39,188 bases of DNA from an uncultured Lachnospiraceae bacterium (lineage in GTDB: Bacteria; Bacillota; Clostridia; Lachnospirales; Lachnospiraceae): assembly GCA_910586605.1 (NCBI GenBank), contig CAJUJR010000019.1, positions 1 through 39,188 of the forward strand, read 5' to 3'. Of the stretch, positions 8,206 to 16,416 are shown one piece after another (the first letter of the stretch is position 1; every line of letters starts with the position of its first letter). Made by a program: the position numbers and the translations under genes. Under the pieces are notes generated by a model, which had not been told where the DNA came from, did no database searches, and saw only the letters and a list, made by a program, of their open reading frames with translations.

Positions 8206-9561
8206 ATGGTTGCACAAATATTAGCTGTGGTAATTTTTGTTGCTATGTTTTTGCTGATTGTTATGGACAAGATTGAACGTCATATTGTTACCCTGGCATG
8301 TGGGCTCGCTACACTGGTGCTTGTTTTTGGGGTTGCAATGCAAAGTATGGAAGCCATTATGGAAACGCTTAGTTTCCGGGGGATTTTTACGGTGGGCTTT
8401 TGGTATGCGGGAGCCAGGGCAGAGGAGTCTTCATCCGGCATTAACTGGGCGACGATTATTTTTATTTTTGGAATGATGGTTATGGTTGAAGGGATGGCAA
8501 AGGCAGGATTTTTCCGCTGGCTTTGTATGTTACTTGCTAAAATGGTACATTACAAACCAGTTCCATTGTTTTTAACTTTTATGGTTATGTCAGCGGTACT
8601 TGCGATGTTTATTGATAGTATTACGGTTATTTTGTTTTTGGCAGCAGTAACAGTTGAACTGGCAAAACTTTTGAAATTTAATCCTGTACCTATGATTTTG
8701 TCGGAAATATTTTGTGCGAACCTCGGAGGCTCGGCAACAATGTGCGGGGATCCGCCAAACATTATTATAGGGACTTCTTTAGAATATTCATTTACTGATT
8801 TTGTTATGAATACAGGTGTAATTGCTGGAATAAGTTTAATATTAGTGATTGTTTATTTTTATTTTGCCTGTGGCAGGCAGATGGCTACGGAAAGTTCCGG
8901 GGCAGTTGATACTGCAAATATACCAGAGCCTAAAGATGCAATCCAAAATAAAAAAGATTTCATAATTAGCTGTATTATTTTCGCGGCTGCTGTTATAATG
9001 TTAGTAACACATGCGCAGACAGGTTTAACGGTAGCGTTTATTGGGGCAGTAATTGCAATTATTACGCTAATTACATCAGGGACATATGCTTTGGAGCTGT
9101 TGAAAAAAGTGGATTATAAGACCCTTTTGTTCTTTATTGGTTTGTTTGCGGTAGTCGGAGGTTTGGAGCAGACAGGGATTTTAGAAAAAATTGCAGCTTT
9201 CATTGGTGAAATCAGCGGCGGAAATTTAATGCTGATGGTTGCAATTATTATCTGGGTTTCTGCAATTGCAAGTGCATTTGTTGACAATATTCCATTTGCA
9301 GCAACGATGATTCCTGTAGTCAAAAGCTTAGCAGCAACACAGGGCGTAAGCCTGGATACGCTTGCTTGGGCGCTTTCTATGGGAACGGATATTGGTGGAA
9401 GCGCAACGCCAATCGGGGCTTCTGCAAATGTTGTCGGCACATCTGTAGCTGCAAAGAATGGTTATATCATTGGATGGGGGAAATATTGTAAAGTAGCTGC
9501 TCCGGCGACAATTCTAGTAGTATTTGTATCTATGGTGATTATTTTTATCAGATATTGTTAA
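8206..9561 (+). CDS. ArsB/NhaD-family anion permease or Na+/H+ antiporter
   Basis: The 451-residue, highly hydrophobic protein has about eleven membrane helices and the two inverted re-entrant motifs of the ion transporter superfamily. The first is NLGGSATMCGDPPNIIIG, the second is DNIPFAATMIPV followed by GTDIGGSATPIGASANVVG. Family members move arsenite, citrate/dicarboxylates or Na+/H+, and the substrate cannot be told from the sequence. An unusual polar insertion (YAGARAEESSSGI) follows the second helix. The ATG has AAAGGAG upstream. The permease is first in a run of plus-strand genes, starting 12 bases before the kinase-like gene. No arsenic genes are nearby. Confidence 0.85.
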   Translation: MVAQILAVVIFVAMFLLIVMDKIERHIVTLACGLATLVLVFGVAMQSMEAIMETLSFRGIFTVGFWYAGARAEESSSGINWATIIFIFGMMVMVEGMAKAGFFRWLCMLLAKMVHYKPVPLFLTFMVMSAVLAMFIDSITVILFLAAVTVELAKLLKFNPVPMILSEIFCANLGGSATMCGDPPNIIIGTSLEYSFTDFVMNTGVIAGISLILVIVYFYFACGRQMATESSGAVDTANIPEPKDAIQNKKDFIISCIIFAAAVIMLVTHAQTGLTVAFIGAVIAIITLITSGTYALELLKKVDYKTLLFFIGLFAVVGGLEQTGILEKIAAFIGEISGGNLMLMVAIIIWVSAIASAFVDNIPFAATMIPVVKSLAATQGVSLDTLAWALSMGTDIGGSATPIGASANVVGTSVAAKNGYIIGWGKYCKVAAPATILVVFVSMVIIFIRYC

Positions 9562-9573
9562 GGGGAGATTGGA

Positions 9574-10167
9574 ATGGAGAAACAGGTGATTATTTCAATT
9601 AGCCGTGAGTATGGGAGCGGTGGACATGAAATTGCGGAGAAAATTGCAAACAACCTGGGGATTAATTTTTATGACAGAAGCATGTTAGATGATCTTGCAA
9701 AGGAAAAAAACCTTCAGGTTGAAGAATTAGAAAAATATGATGAAAAGCCAAGGAGGCTTTTTGCTTCCCGCAGGGTAGGCGAGCATACAAATTCGATGGA
9801 GGAAATTGTTGCCCAGATGCAGTTTGATTATCTGCGGGAAAAGGCGGATTCAGGTGAATCTTTTGTAATTGTAGGGCGTTGTGCAGAAACGGTATTGCAG
9901 GGCAGGGAAGGGTTAATTTCCATTTTTATCCTTGGTGACACAGAGCAGAAAATTATGAGGATTGAAGAAAAATATCATTTAAGCAAGCAGGATGCCATTT
10001 TAAAGATTAAACGCCATGACAAGCATAGGAAACAGTATCATAACCGCCATTCTTCCGGGAGATGGGGAGATTCAAGGTACTATGATATCTGCATTAATGA
10101 TAGTAAGCTTGGCGTAGATAAGACGACAGAAGTATTAATGTTTTTCATTGAAGAAAGAATAAAATGA
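9574..10167 (+). CDS. Cytidylate kinase-like family protein
   Basis: The 197-residue protein matches the cytidylate-kinase-like family (PF13189). The N-terminus ISISREYGSGGHEIAEKIA is a P-loop-like nucleotide-binding segment, followed by the INFYDRSML motif. FVIVGRCAETVL, an arginine-rich lid region (IKRHDKHRKQYH) and YYDICINDSKLG complete the fold. It differs from true CMP kinase, so the phosphorylated substrate is unknown. It starts 12 bases after the permease stop and ends 10 bases before tatD, so the three are probably one operon. Confidence 0.85.
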   Translation: MEKQVIISISREYGSGGHEIAEKIANNLGINFYDRSMLDDLAKEKNLQVEELEKYDEKPRRLFASRRVGEHTNSMEEIVAQMQFDYLREKADSGESFVIVGRCAETVLQGREGLISIFILGDTEQKIMRIEEKYHLSKQDAILKIKRHDKHRKQYHNRHSSGRWGDSRYYDICINDSKLGVDKTTEVLMFFIEERIK

Positions 10168-10177
10168 GGATAATCCT

Positions 10178-10945
10178 ATGATTTTTGATACACATGCACA
10201 CTATGACGATCCGGTTTATGAGAAAGACAGGGAAGAACTTTTTGAGGCAATGCGCGCAGAAGGTGTTGGGATGATAACAGATATCGGGGCAGATATTGCG
10301 TCAACAAAAAAGGCGGCAGAGCTTAGCAATACCTATGAGTTTGTCTATGCAGCTGCAGGGGTGCATCCTTCAGAGGTATATTCTTTGGAAGAAGCAGATA
10401 TGGATTTTTTGTTAGAAATGGCAAAAAATCCAAAAGTGGTTGCAATTGGTGAAATAGGACTGGATTATCACTATGAAGATACAGTGCGTGAAGTACAAAA
10501 AAAGTGGTTTATCCGCCAGCTTGAATTGGCAAAAGAGGTAAAACTGCCTGTTGTAATACACAGCAGGGATGCGGCGCAGGATACGTTGGATATTATGAAG
10601 GATATCCATGCTGAGGATATTGGCGGTGTTATCCATTGCTTTTCCTATGGATGGGAAATGGCAAAGATTTATCTGGATATGGGATTTTATCTGGGAATTG
10701 GCGGCGTTGTAACATTTAAAAATGCGAAAAAGTTAAAAGAGGTTGTGCAAAGGGCGCCAATGGAACGCCTGGTACTGGAAACCGACGCACCATATCTGGC
10801 TCCGGAACCATACCGAGGGAAACGGAACGCATCCCATTACCTGAAATATGTGGCGGAGGAAATTGCTGCTTTGCGCAGTATGGCGCTAGACGAAGTAATC
10901 CATATTACAGAAGAAAATGGAAAGCAGATGTATAGGATCAGGTAG
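10178..10945 (+). CDS. tatD: TatD-family metal-dependent hydrolase (DNase)
   Basis: A 255-residue amidohydrolase-superfamily (beta/alpha)8 enzyme. The metal ligands are recognisable: HxH in DTHAHYDD at the N-terminus, Glu in EIGLDYHY, His in VVIHSRDA, His in VIHCFS and Asp in ETDAPYLAP. TatD enzymes are 3'-5' exonucleases, and some are reported as D-aminoacyl-tRNA deacylases. Length and motifs are complete. Placement directly upstream of ksgA is typical of Firmicutes, where methionyl-tRNA synthetase often precedes tatD. Here a cytidylate-kinase-like gene takes that place and rnmV is missing from between tatD and ksgA. Confidence 0.93.
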   Translation: MIFDTHAHYDDPVYEKDREELFEAMRAEGVGMITDIGADIASTKKAAELSNTYEFVYAAAGVHPSEVYSLEEADMDFLLEMAKNPKVVAIGEIGLDYHYEDTVREVQKKWFIRQLELAKEVKLPVVIHSRDAAQDTLDIMKDIHAEDIGGVIHCFSYGWEMAKIYLDMGFYLGIGGVVTFKNAKKLKEVVQRAPMERLVLETDAPYLAPEPYRGKRNASHYLKYVAEEIAALRSMALDEVIHITEENGKQMYRIR

Positions 10946-10961
10946 AAAGGGCGTGCCAGAA

Positions 10962-11075
10962 ATGGTAAATTTTGATACGCGGTCAAAGGGAAATATTCTG
11001 GAAAAGATTGTAAAGCAGGCGGGATTTTATGTTCCGTCTGTTTTGGCAATATGGCTGAATTATTTTGATTTTTAA
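10962..11075 (+). CDS. Small ORF of 37 codons between tatD and ksgA
   Basis: The ATG at 10962 follows a GAAAGGG stretch ten bases upstream, and the frame stops at TAA 11073-11075, 14 bases before ksgA. The peptide begins MVNFDTRSKGN and continues with a mixed amphipathic/hydrophobic tail rich in Phe, Tyr and Trp. No known family is recognised. Intergenic stretches in this operon are otherwise short, so this 144-base gap is nearly filled by the ORF. That suggests a real small protein or leader peptide, but conservation is untested. Confidence 0.4.
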   Translation: MVNFDTRSKGNILEKIVKQAGFYVPSVLAIWLNYFDF

Positions 11076-11089
11076 GAAAGAGAGTTTAT

Positions 11090-11983
11090 ATGGCGACACT
11101 TGGAATACCACAGAATACAATTGAAATATTACAAAAATATGATTTCCACTTCCAGAAAAAGTATGGGCAGAACTTTTTGATTGATCCCCATGTTTTGGAG
11201 AAAATCATAGCTGCTGCCGAGGTTACCCCAGATGACTTTGTTCTGGAGATTGGGCCGGGGATTGGGACAATGACACAGTACCTTTGCGAAAATGCCAGGC
11301 GGGTTGCAGCAGTAGAGGTGGACCAGAAGTTGATTCCGGTTTTGGAGGAAACGCTGTCTGGATACCAGAATGTTACAGTAATCAATGAGGATATTTTAAA
11401 AATAGATGTAAATGAGTTGGCAGGGAAATATAATGGCGGCAAACCGATTAAAGTAGTGGCAAATCTGCCATACTATATAACAACACCGATTATTATGGGA
11501 CTTTTTGAGGCACATGTGCCACTAAAGAGTATTACAGTGATGGTACAGAAGGAAGTAGCAGAGCGGATGCAGGCTGTGCCAGGGACAAAGGAATATGGTG
11601 CATTATCTTTGGCAGTACAGTATTATGCAAAGGCAGAGGTGGTGGCGAATGTGCCGCCAAATTGTTTTATGCCGCGTCCAAAGGTTGGCTCTGCGGTAAT
11701 CCGCCTGGATTGCCATAAGGAAAAGCTGGTAGACGTAAAGGATGAGGCGTTTTTATTTCGTGTAATCAGGGCATCTTTTCATCAGAGAAGGAAAACGCTG
11801 TCAAACGGGCTGGGAAATGACATGTCTCTTGGCGTGACAAAGGAACAGGCAGCCCGGGCCCTGGGGCGGATGGGATTAGAACCCTCTGTTCGGGGCGAAC
11901 GTTTATCATTGGAAGAGTTTGCGCAGTTAAGTGATATTTTGTGTATTTTAATGAATGATAAAGATTATTCTAACACGCTTTAA
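11090..11983 (+). CDS. rsmA: 16S rRNA (adenine1518-N6/adenine1519-N6)-dimethyltransferase
   Basis: RsmA (KsgA) dimethylates two adjacent adenines near the 3' end of 16S rRNA during 30S maturation; loss confers kasugamycin resistance. The 297-residue protein has KYGQNFLID at the N-terminus, the SAM-binding EIGPGIGTMT, the catalytic NLPYYITTP, and a C-terminal helical domain with SFHQRRKTLSNGL. All are in family positions and the length is normal. AAGAGAG lies upstream of the ATG. Confidence 0.96.
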   Translation: MATLGIPQNTIEILQKYDFHFQKKYGQNFLIDPHVLEKIIAAAEVTPDDFVLEIGPGIGTMTQYLCENARRVAAVEVDQKLIPVLEETLSGYQNVTVINEDILKIDVNELAGKYNGGKPIKVVANLPYYITTPIIMGLFEAHVPLKSITVMVQKEVAERMQAVPGTKEYGALSLAVQYYAKAEVVANVPPNCFMPRPKVGSAVIRLDCHKEKLVDVKDEAFLFRVIRASFHQRRKTLSNGLGNDMSLGVTKEQAARALGRMGLEPSVRGERLSLEEFAQLSDILCILMNDKDYSNTL

Positions 11984-12025
11984 GTGCATATAAGAATAGT
12001 TTTTAATTTATAATGGAGGTTAATG

Positions 12026-13819
12026 ATGGTTCAGGAGCGTTTAAAACAGCTTTGCAGTAAGATGGAAGAGCATTCGATAGATTTATATTTTATTCCAACG
12101 AGTGATTTTCATGGTTCAGAGTATGTTAGTGATTATTTTAAGGTAAGAGAATTTTTTTCCGGTTTTGATGGTTCGGCTGGGAATATGCTTGTGTCACAGA
12201 AAGAAACAGGGCTTTGGACAGATGGACGGTATTTTTTGCAGGCAGAAGCACAGCTTGGCCAGACTGGGATTGTTTTATATAAGTCTGGGCAAGAAGGCGT
12301 TCCTGAAATCAATGACAGGATTTTTTCCGAGATTCCAGAAGGTGGTACGCTTGCGGTAGATGGGCGTATGGTATCTGCAGCGTGGGCAGATGGAATGAGA
12401 AAAATGCTTGCAGGGAAAAATGCAAGGCTTGAGCTGTCACTTGATTTGCCTGGAGAGGTCTGGACAGGACGGCCTGGAATACACCATGCAAGGGCATGGC
12501 TTTTGGATGAGGAATTTACAGGGGAGAGCAGGCAGTCAAAGCTTGGGAGAATGCGTAGATATCTGGGGGAGAAAAAAGGAAGTATGATGGTTTTAACGTC
12601 CTTGGATGAAATTGCATGGCTGCTAAATATCAGAGGAAACGATATCCCATGCAATCCAGTAGTTTTATCATATCTAATTGTGCAGGAAAAGGAATGCCAT
12701 TTCTTTGCCGGGGAAAATATTTTTTCTGCTTACGACAAAAATGAGCTGGAAAAGGATGGTATTGTTTTCCATGTTTATGAGGAGGTATATTCTTTTCTGC
12801 AAGAGATTTCTGAAAAAGAGAGGGTACTTCTTGATAAGCGGACGGTAAACGCGCATATTGTAAGATGTCTGCCAGAAAATGTTTCTGTTGTGGATATAGT
12901 GTGCCCTGTAATTAAGTGGAAGTCAATTAAAAACCCTACAGAGATTAAAAATGAGAGGGAAGCACATATCCGCGACGGGGTAGCAGTAACAAGATTTATT
13001 TGCTGGCTGAAACAAAATATAGATAAAATACCATTAACAGAGAAAATGGCTGCTGAAATCCTGGAAAAGTTCCGTCAGCAGGAAAGGGGATATTTGGGGG
13101 CAAGCTTTGACCCAATAGCAGGATATGCGGAACATGGGGCAATTGTCCACTATTCTGCAACAGACGAAACAAACGCTTACTTGACGCCGGAGAATTTCCT
13201 GCTGCTGGATACTGGTGGGCAGTATATGGAAGGGACGACAGATGTGACCCGCACAATTCTCCTTGGTGGAAAAGCGACTGCAGAACAGAAGAAGTATTAT
13301 ACTGCTGTATTACGTGGCAACCTGAACCTGTGCGCGGCAAAATTTATGTATGGATGTTCTGGCGTAACGCTGGATTATGCGGCAAGGCAGCCACTTTGGG
13401 ATATGGGATGCGATTATAACCACGGCACAGGGCATGGGGTCGGGTACTTGCTAAATGTCCATGAAGGGCCAAATGCGTTCCGTTATAAAATTTTGAAAGA
13501 GCCAGGGCAGAATGCTATTTTAGAAGAAGGGATGATTACTTCGGATGAGCCAGGGATTTACCTGGAAGGGAAGTATGGAATCCGCTTGGAAAACCTGCTT
13601 CTATGTGTAAAACGGGAAAAAAATGAATTTGGCCAGTTTATGGGATTTGAACCTTTAACATTGGTGCCGTTTGAACGGGATGCAATTGATGTAGAACAGA
13701 TGACAGAGAAGGAGCGTGGGCAGCTTAATGCATACCACCAAAAGGTTTATGAAATTATATCCCAGTTTTTGTCAAAAGAGGAGCAGGAATGGCTTGTCGA
13801 TGCCTGTGCTCCAATATAA
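12026..13819 (+). CDS. Aminopeptidase P family Xaa-Pro peptidase
   Basis: A three-domain M24 metallopeptidase of 597 residues that releases the N-terminal residue before proline. Two creatinase-like N-terminal domains precede the pita-bread catalytic domain. The five expected metal ligands are present: D395 (LLLDTGG), D406 (TTDVTRT), H470 (HGTGHGVG), E508 (SDEPGIY) and E522 (RLENL). The length fits the long bacterial/eukaryotic cytosolic subgroup. GGAGG at 12015-12019 gives better spacing to the ATG at 12026 than to the ATG at 12023. A terminator follows at 13837. Confidence 0.93.
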   Translation: MVQERLKQLCSKMEEHSIDLYFIPTSDFHGSEYVSDYFKVREFFSGFDGSAGNMLVSQKETGLWTDGRYFLQAEAQLGQTGIVLYKSGQEGVPEINDRIFSEIPEGGTLAVDGRMVSAAWADGMRKMLAGKNARLELSLDLPGEVWTGRPGIHHARAWLLDEEFTGESRQSKLGRMRRYLGEKKGSMMVLTSLDEIAWLLNIRGNDIPCNPVVLSYLIVQEKECHFFAGENIFSAYDKNELEKDGIVFHVYEEVYSFLQEISEKERVLLDKRTVNAHIVRCLPENVSVVDIVCPVIKWKSIKNPTEIKNEREAHIRDGVAVTRFICWLKQNIDKIPLTEKMAAEILEKFRQQERGYLGASFDPIAGYAEHGAIVHYSATDETNAYLTPENFLLLDTGGQYMEGTTDVTRTILLGGKATAEQKKYYTAVLRGNLNLCAAKFMYGCSGVTLDYAARQPLWDMGCDYNHGTGHGVGYLLNVHEGPNAFRYKILKEPGQNAILEEGMITSDEPGIYLEGKYGIRLENLLLCVKREKNEFGQFMGFEPLTLVPFERDAIDVEQMTEKERGQLNAYHQKVYEIISQFLSKEEQEWLVDACAPI

Positions 13820-13828
13820 ATATAGTTT

Positions 13829-14497
13829 TTATGCGTGAAAGGGCGTTTGGCCCTTTTTTCGTTGCCAGTATTTCATAAGGGGACATGTCACGGCATAATA
13901 AATAAGATATAAGCCTAATCCCGTAATGACGTCTAAAAAGGAGTGCTGTTTTAAAAACATGGTGGAAAGGCAAATTAAAACGCAAAGTGCCAGTGAAGCA
14001 GTATGCCATCCACGCCTGCCGCGGAACTTGTAGCTGGAGGTAAACGCAACATGGATAGCAATTGCATTATATACATGTATGCTTGGCAGAACATTTGTAT
14101 TGGTATCGCTGGCATAAATAAATCCAATGATATCTGTAAAGATATTTTGCTCTGCAAATGCATCCGGGCGTAGGTTTTGCTCATTTGGGAACAGATAGTA
14201 AATCAGCAGGCAGGTGCTCATTCCAAGCATCAGCAAAATTACACATCGGTAATAGTCTTCTAAATGTTCCCTTTGGAAATATAGCCAGACAACAACAGCG
14301 GCGACATAGAGAAACCACAGGACATATGGAATTACAAAAATTTCACAAAACGGAATCCAATCGTCTAGTATGCAGTGGATATCCTGGAAGGGAATTCCAT
14401 CCCTGGCCTCCAGCCAGTTAAAGCAGTGGAGGTAAACAGGGCAGTATATAATGAAAAGGATGTGTTTATTACGGTTAAGCAGTTCTTTCCAGTTCAT
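13829..14497 (-). CDS. PAP2-family membrane phosphatase
   Basis: A 222-residue membrane protein with about five or six helices and the type 2 phosphatidic acid phosphatase motifs: PSIHVYNA (C2) and the C3-like STMFLKQHSFLDV, whose His is the nucleophile. The usual Arg of motif C3 is not evident, since STMF stands where SR often occurs. The substrate may be a lipid phosphate such as undecaprenyl pyrophosphate, by inference from the family. The ATG at 14497 has AAAGGA six bases upstream. It lies 26 bases after the DUF5662 gene, so they are likely co-transcribed. Its last codons are written in the inverted terminator of the convergent aminopeptidase gene. Confidence 0.8.
   Translation of the reverse strand: MNWKELLNRNKHILFIIYCPVYLHCFNWLEARDGIPFQDIHCILDDWIPFCEIFVIPYVLWFLYVAAVVVWLYFQREHLEDYYRCVILLMLGMSTCLLIYYLFPNEQNLRPDAFAEQNIFTDIIGFIYASDTNTNVLPSIHVYNAIAIHVAFTSSYKFRGRRGWHTASLALCVLICLSTMFLKQHSFLDVITGLGLYLIYYAVTCPLMKYWQRKKGQTPFHA
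13837..13859 (+). terminator. Intrinsic terminator of the aminopeptidase gene
   Basis: AAAGGGC, loop GTTTG, GCCCTTT, followed by T residues. The hairpin lies inside the 3' coding end of the convergent PAP2 gene, so its minus strand encodes protein. Confidence 0.8.
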
Positions 14498-14523
14498 AAT
14501 AAATCCTTTCTTGCTTGTTTTGA

Positions 14524-15084
14524 TTACCATTTTGGTGAGTGTTTCCAGTCAATATTTTTCCGGATGTAAGAAAAAGTGGCGTCTTCCCCTTGTTCCGCAA
14601 GCATATGGAGTAGTTTTTCCAGCAATTCTTTTGTATCTTTGTGGAGCGTATAATGTTCTTTGTTTTTATTATAATAACGTAGGGCAAAAGTATCATCGTA
14701 ATTTTCCCTGTTATAATTTTTACTTGCTGCAACCCTGTCGCAGAACATTTCTAAAACATAACGCGTCGGCATGGGCATTCCTTGTAGGCCGTCAGAAGGA
14801 TTTAGCGTCAAATCAATCCAGTATTCATAATGATGACGGTTTCTCCCTTTGTGGTGGAGCCAGGCAGAAGAATATCCTTTTACAGCTTTTTCCCCGAAGT
14901 TTGGGCTTTTTTTGCCGCCCTGGTAGTTTTTTACGCCTGCCCAGAATTCCACAGGGGAATATTTGGACCAGTCATGGACAATTCCTTGCTTATAAAGCCC
15001 AGCGCGGAAACAGTAATGGCGTACCAGGTTTTTATGGTGCAGGATTGTCCCAAGATGGCCCCAAAAATTGTTCCATAGATTCAT
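14524..15084 (-). CDS. DUF5662 family protein
   Basis: A 186-residue soluble protein. Diagnostic features of DUF5662 are HDWSKYSPVEFWAGVKNYQGG and YSSAWLHHKGRNRHHYEYW. These His/Asp/Glu-rich helices suggest an HD-like or metal-binding fold, but the function is unknown. The ATG at 15084 has AAAGGAG in good position. It is the upstream member of a two-gene unit with the PAP2 gene. No catalytic inference should be made from the name. Confidence 0.75.
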   Translation of the reverse strand: MNLWNNFWGHLGTILHHKNLVRHYCFRAGLYKQGIVHDWSKYSPVEFWAGVKNYQGGKKSPNFGEKAVKGYSSAWLHHKGRNRHHYEYWIDLTLNPSDGLQGMPMPTRYVLEMFCDRVAASKNYNRENYDDTFALRYYNKNKEHYTLHKDTKELLEKLLHMLAEQGEDATFSYIRKNIDWKHSPKW

Positions 15085-15212
15085 AAGGTTTCTCCTTTTC
15101 GCCTTGCATAAAATATAAGCCAGACGCAAGGGCGCATGGATTTTTAAACATGCTTTAATATATCATATAACACAAATAATTACCAGTGTATGTTCCAGGC
15201 TGTTTTGGTAAT

Positions 15213-16229
15213 TTAGAAAAAGTTAAGGTTTTCTTTTCTCCATTGTTTTGGGGTAGTTCCGATATATTTTTTAAAAGTGCGGATAAGGTGGCTGCAGTCG
15301 GCAAATCCTGTTTCCTGGCTGATGTATGTTAAATCCAGGTCGGTAAAGCGCAGTAAGTCAAGCACTTTATGGATACGGATAAATTCAATATATTCTTTAC
15401 AGGATTGGTTGTAGGTGCTGCGGAAAAGCCTTGCAAAGTAAGAGTAGCTCATGTTGCAATGCGCCGCCAAATCTTGTACTTGCAGCGATTCATTATAATG
15501 GTTTTCAATATACTGGGTGATTTCTTCAAATGCCTGGCTGCCGGAGGCAGAATCTTGTTTTTTCCCCTCGGGTTTAATGTCCCGTTTTAGCCAGCTCCGC
15601 ATAAAAAATGTCAAGAGGCTGGAAATAAGGGAGCTAACAGCAACATCATAGCCATATTCCTGCCGTTCTATTTCCTGTATGCAATCTGCCATCAGGGAAG
15701 AAGCAGGGAAGTCTTTCAGCATATCAGCAGAAAAAAAGATATTTTCTGCATGTTTTTCAAACGCGTATGCCAAGGTTTTGGAAAATTGTGCCTTAAAGCG
15801 GTTGTTGGCATAGAGGAAGTTCAGGTCAAACTTTAAGACATCATAGCAGATAGGTTCTTCTATCTGTGGCATAGCAGCAGAAACAGGGTATATTGCATTG
15901 TGCGCCGGGTTAGGGAGCGGCCTTCCGGGTTTTGCAAATACGTGGCATTGGGAGGCCGTTTTATTAAAATTATACCCAGAGGGGGCGTTTGTATCATAAA
16001 GCAGGTCAACAGAGTGCAGTTTCTGCGGGCAGAAAATTATCAGGTCGCCGGGGTGCATTGTATAGACGGCATCGTCGCATGTGGCTTCCACAGAGCCTTC
16101 TTTTATATAAAGTATTTCAATGAAGTAGTGCCAATGGGGCAGGATTGGGAAATTTCCAGGCGCCGGGATATGCAGGAAAGCTTCCATAGGCTGGTTCAGC
16201 CTGTCTGTGTATTCAAACATATTTTTCAT
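15213..16229 (-). CDS. AraC-family transcriptional regulator
   Basis: The 338-residue regulator has an N-terminal cupin-like sensor (FPILPHWHYFIEILYI...MHPGDLIIFCP) and a C-terminal double HTH: LQVQDLAAHCNMSYSYFARLF and LTYISQETGFADCSHLIRTFKKYIGTTPKQWR. Such cupin-AraC proteins usually respond to sugars or small ligands. GGAGG lies five bases before the ATG. It is divergent from the ABC exporter genes, with about 180 bases between (about 70 to the possible leader ORF at 16303), so it is a candidate regulator of them. The unrelated PAP2/DUF5662 pair lies downstream on the same strand. Confidence 0.9.
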   Translation of the reverse strand: MKNMFEYTDRLNQPMEAFLHIPAPGNFPILPHWHYFIEILYIKEGSVEATCDDAVYTMHPGDLIIFCPQKLHSVDLLYDTNAPSGYNFNKTASQCHVFAKPGRPLPNPAHNAIYPVSAAMPQIEEPICYDVLKFDLNFLYANNRFKAQFSKTLAYAFEKHAENIFFSADMLKDFPASSLMADCIQEIERQEYGYDVAVSSLISSLLTFFMRSWLKRDIKPEGKKQDSASGSQAFEEITQYIENHYNESLQVQDLAAHCNMSYSYFARLFRSTYNQSCKEYIEFIRIHKVLDLLRFTDLDLTYISQETGFADCSHLIRTFKKYIGTTPKQWRKENLNFF

Positions 16230-16302
16230 CGTGACCTCCAGGATAGGTTTGTTCTATTTTCTTATCAGTCTATTCTATCATTTGCAGACGTATATTTCTA
16301 CA

Positions 16303-16416
16303 ATGAAACAATTACACCATCAAATAAAAAAGGGAATGCTGGCACATTTCCCCAGGCGTTTTTTTGCTTTGTGTGAAAGAATTACTGATACAGAAAGAAA
16401 GGGGATGATATTTTGA
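16303..16416 (+). CDS. Possible 37-residue leader ORF of the ABC exporter operon
   Basis: An ATG at 16303 opens a frame that ends at TGA 16414-16416, overlapping by two bases the TTG start of the exporter gene at 16413. The peptide is basic and ends RKGMIF; no homologue is recognised. There is no clear ribosome binding site before the ATG. A hairpin with a T-tract lies inside the ORF. In Bacillus subtilis the heterodimeric exporter BmrCD is controlled through a leader peptide, BmrB, and the arrangement here is analogous. Coding is unproven. Confidence 0.35.
   Translation: MKQLHHQIKKGMLAHFPRRFFALCERITDTERKGMIF
16332..16365 (+). promoter_or_regulatory. Possible transcription attenuator inside the leader ORF
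   Basis: Two overlapping pairings are possible. GGGAATG (16332-16338) can pair with CATTTCCC (16345-16352, one bulge). GCTGG (16338-16342) can pair with CCAGGC (16352-16357, one bulge), which is followed by a run of seven T at 16359-16365. They share bases and exclude each other, as in terminator/antiterminator switches. Both stems are short and bulged. Confidence 0.3.

Noticed and set aside
12133..12654. 173-codon open frame on the minus strand
   Set aside because: It lies antisense to the aminopeptidase P N-terminal domain; low-complexity Ser/Pro content is typical of shadow frames.
14451..15086. 211-codon open frame on the plus strand
   Set aside because: It overlaps the DUF5662 and PAP2 genes on the other strand, which carry clear family motifs and ribosome binding sites.
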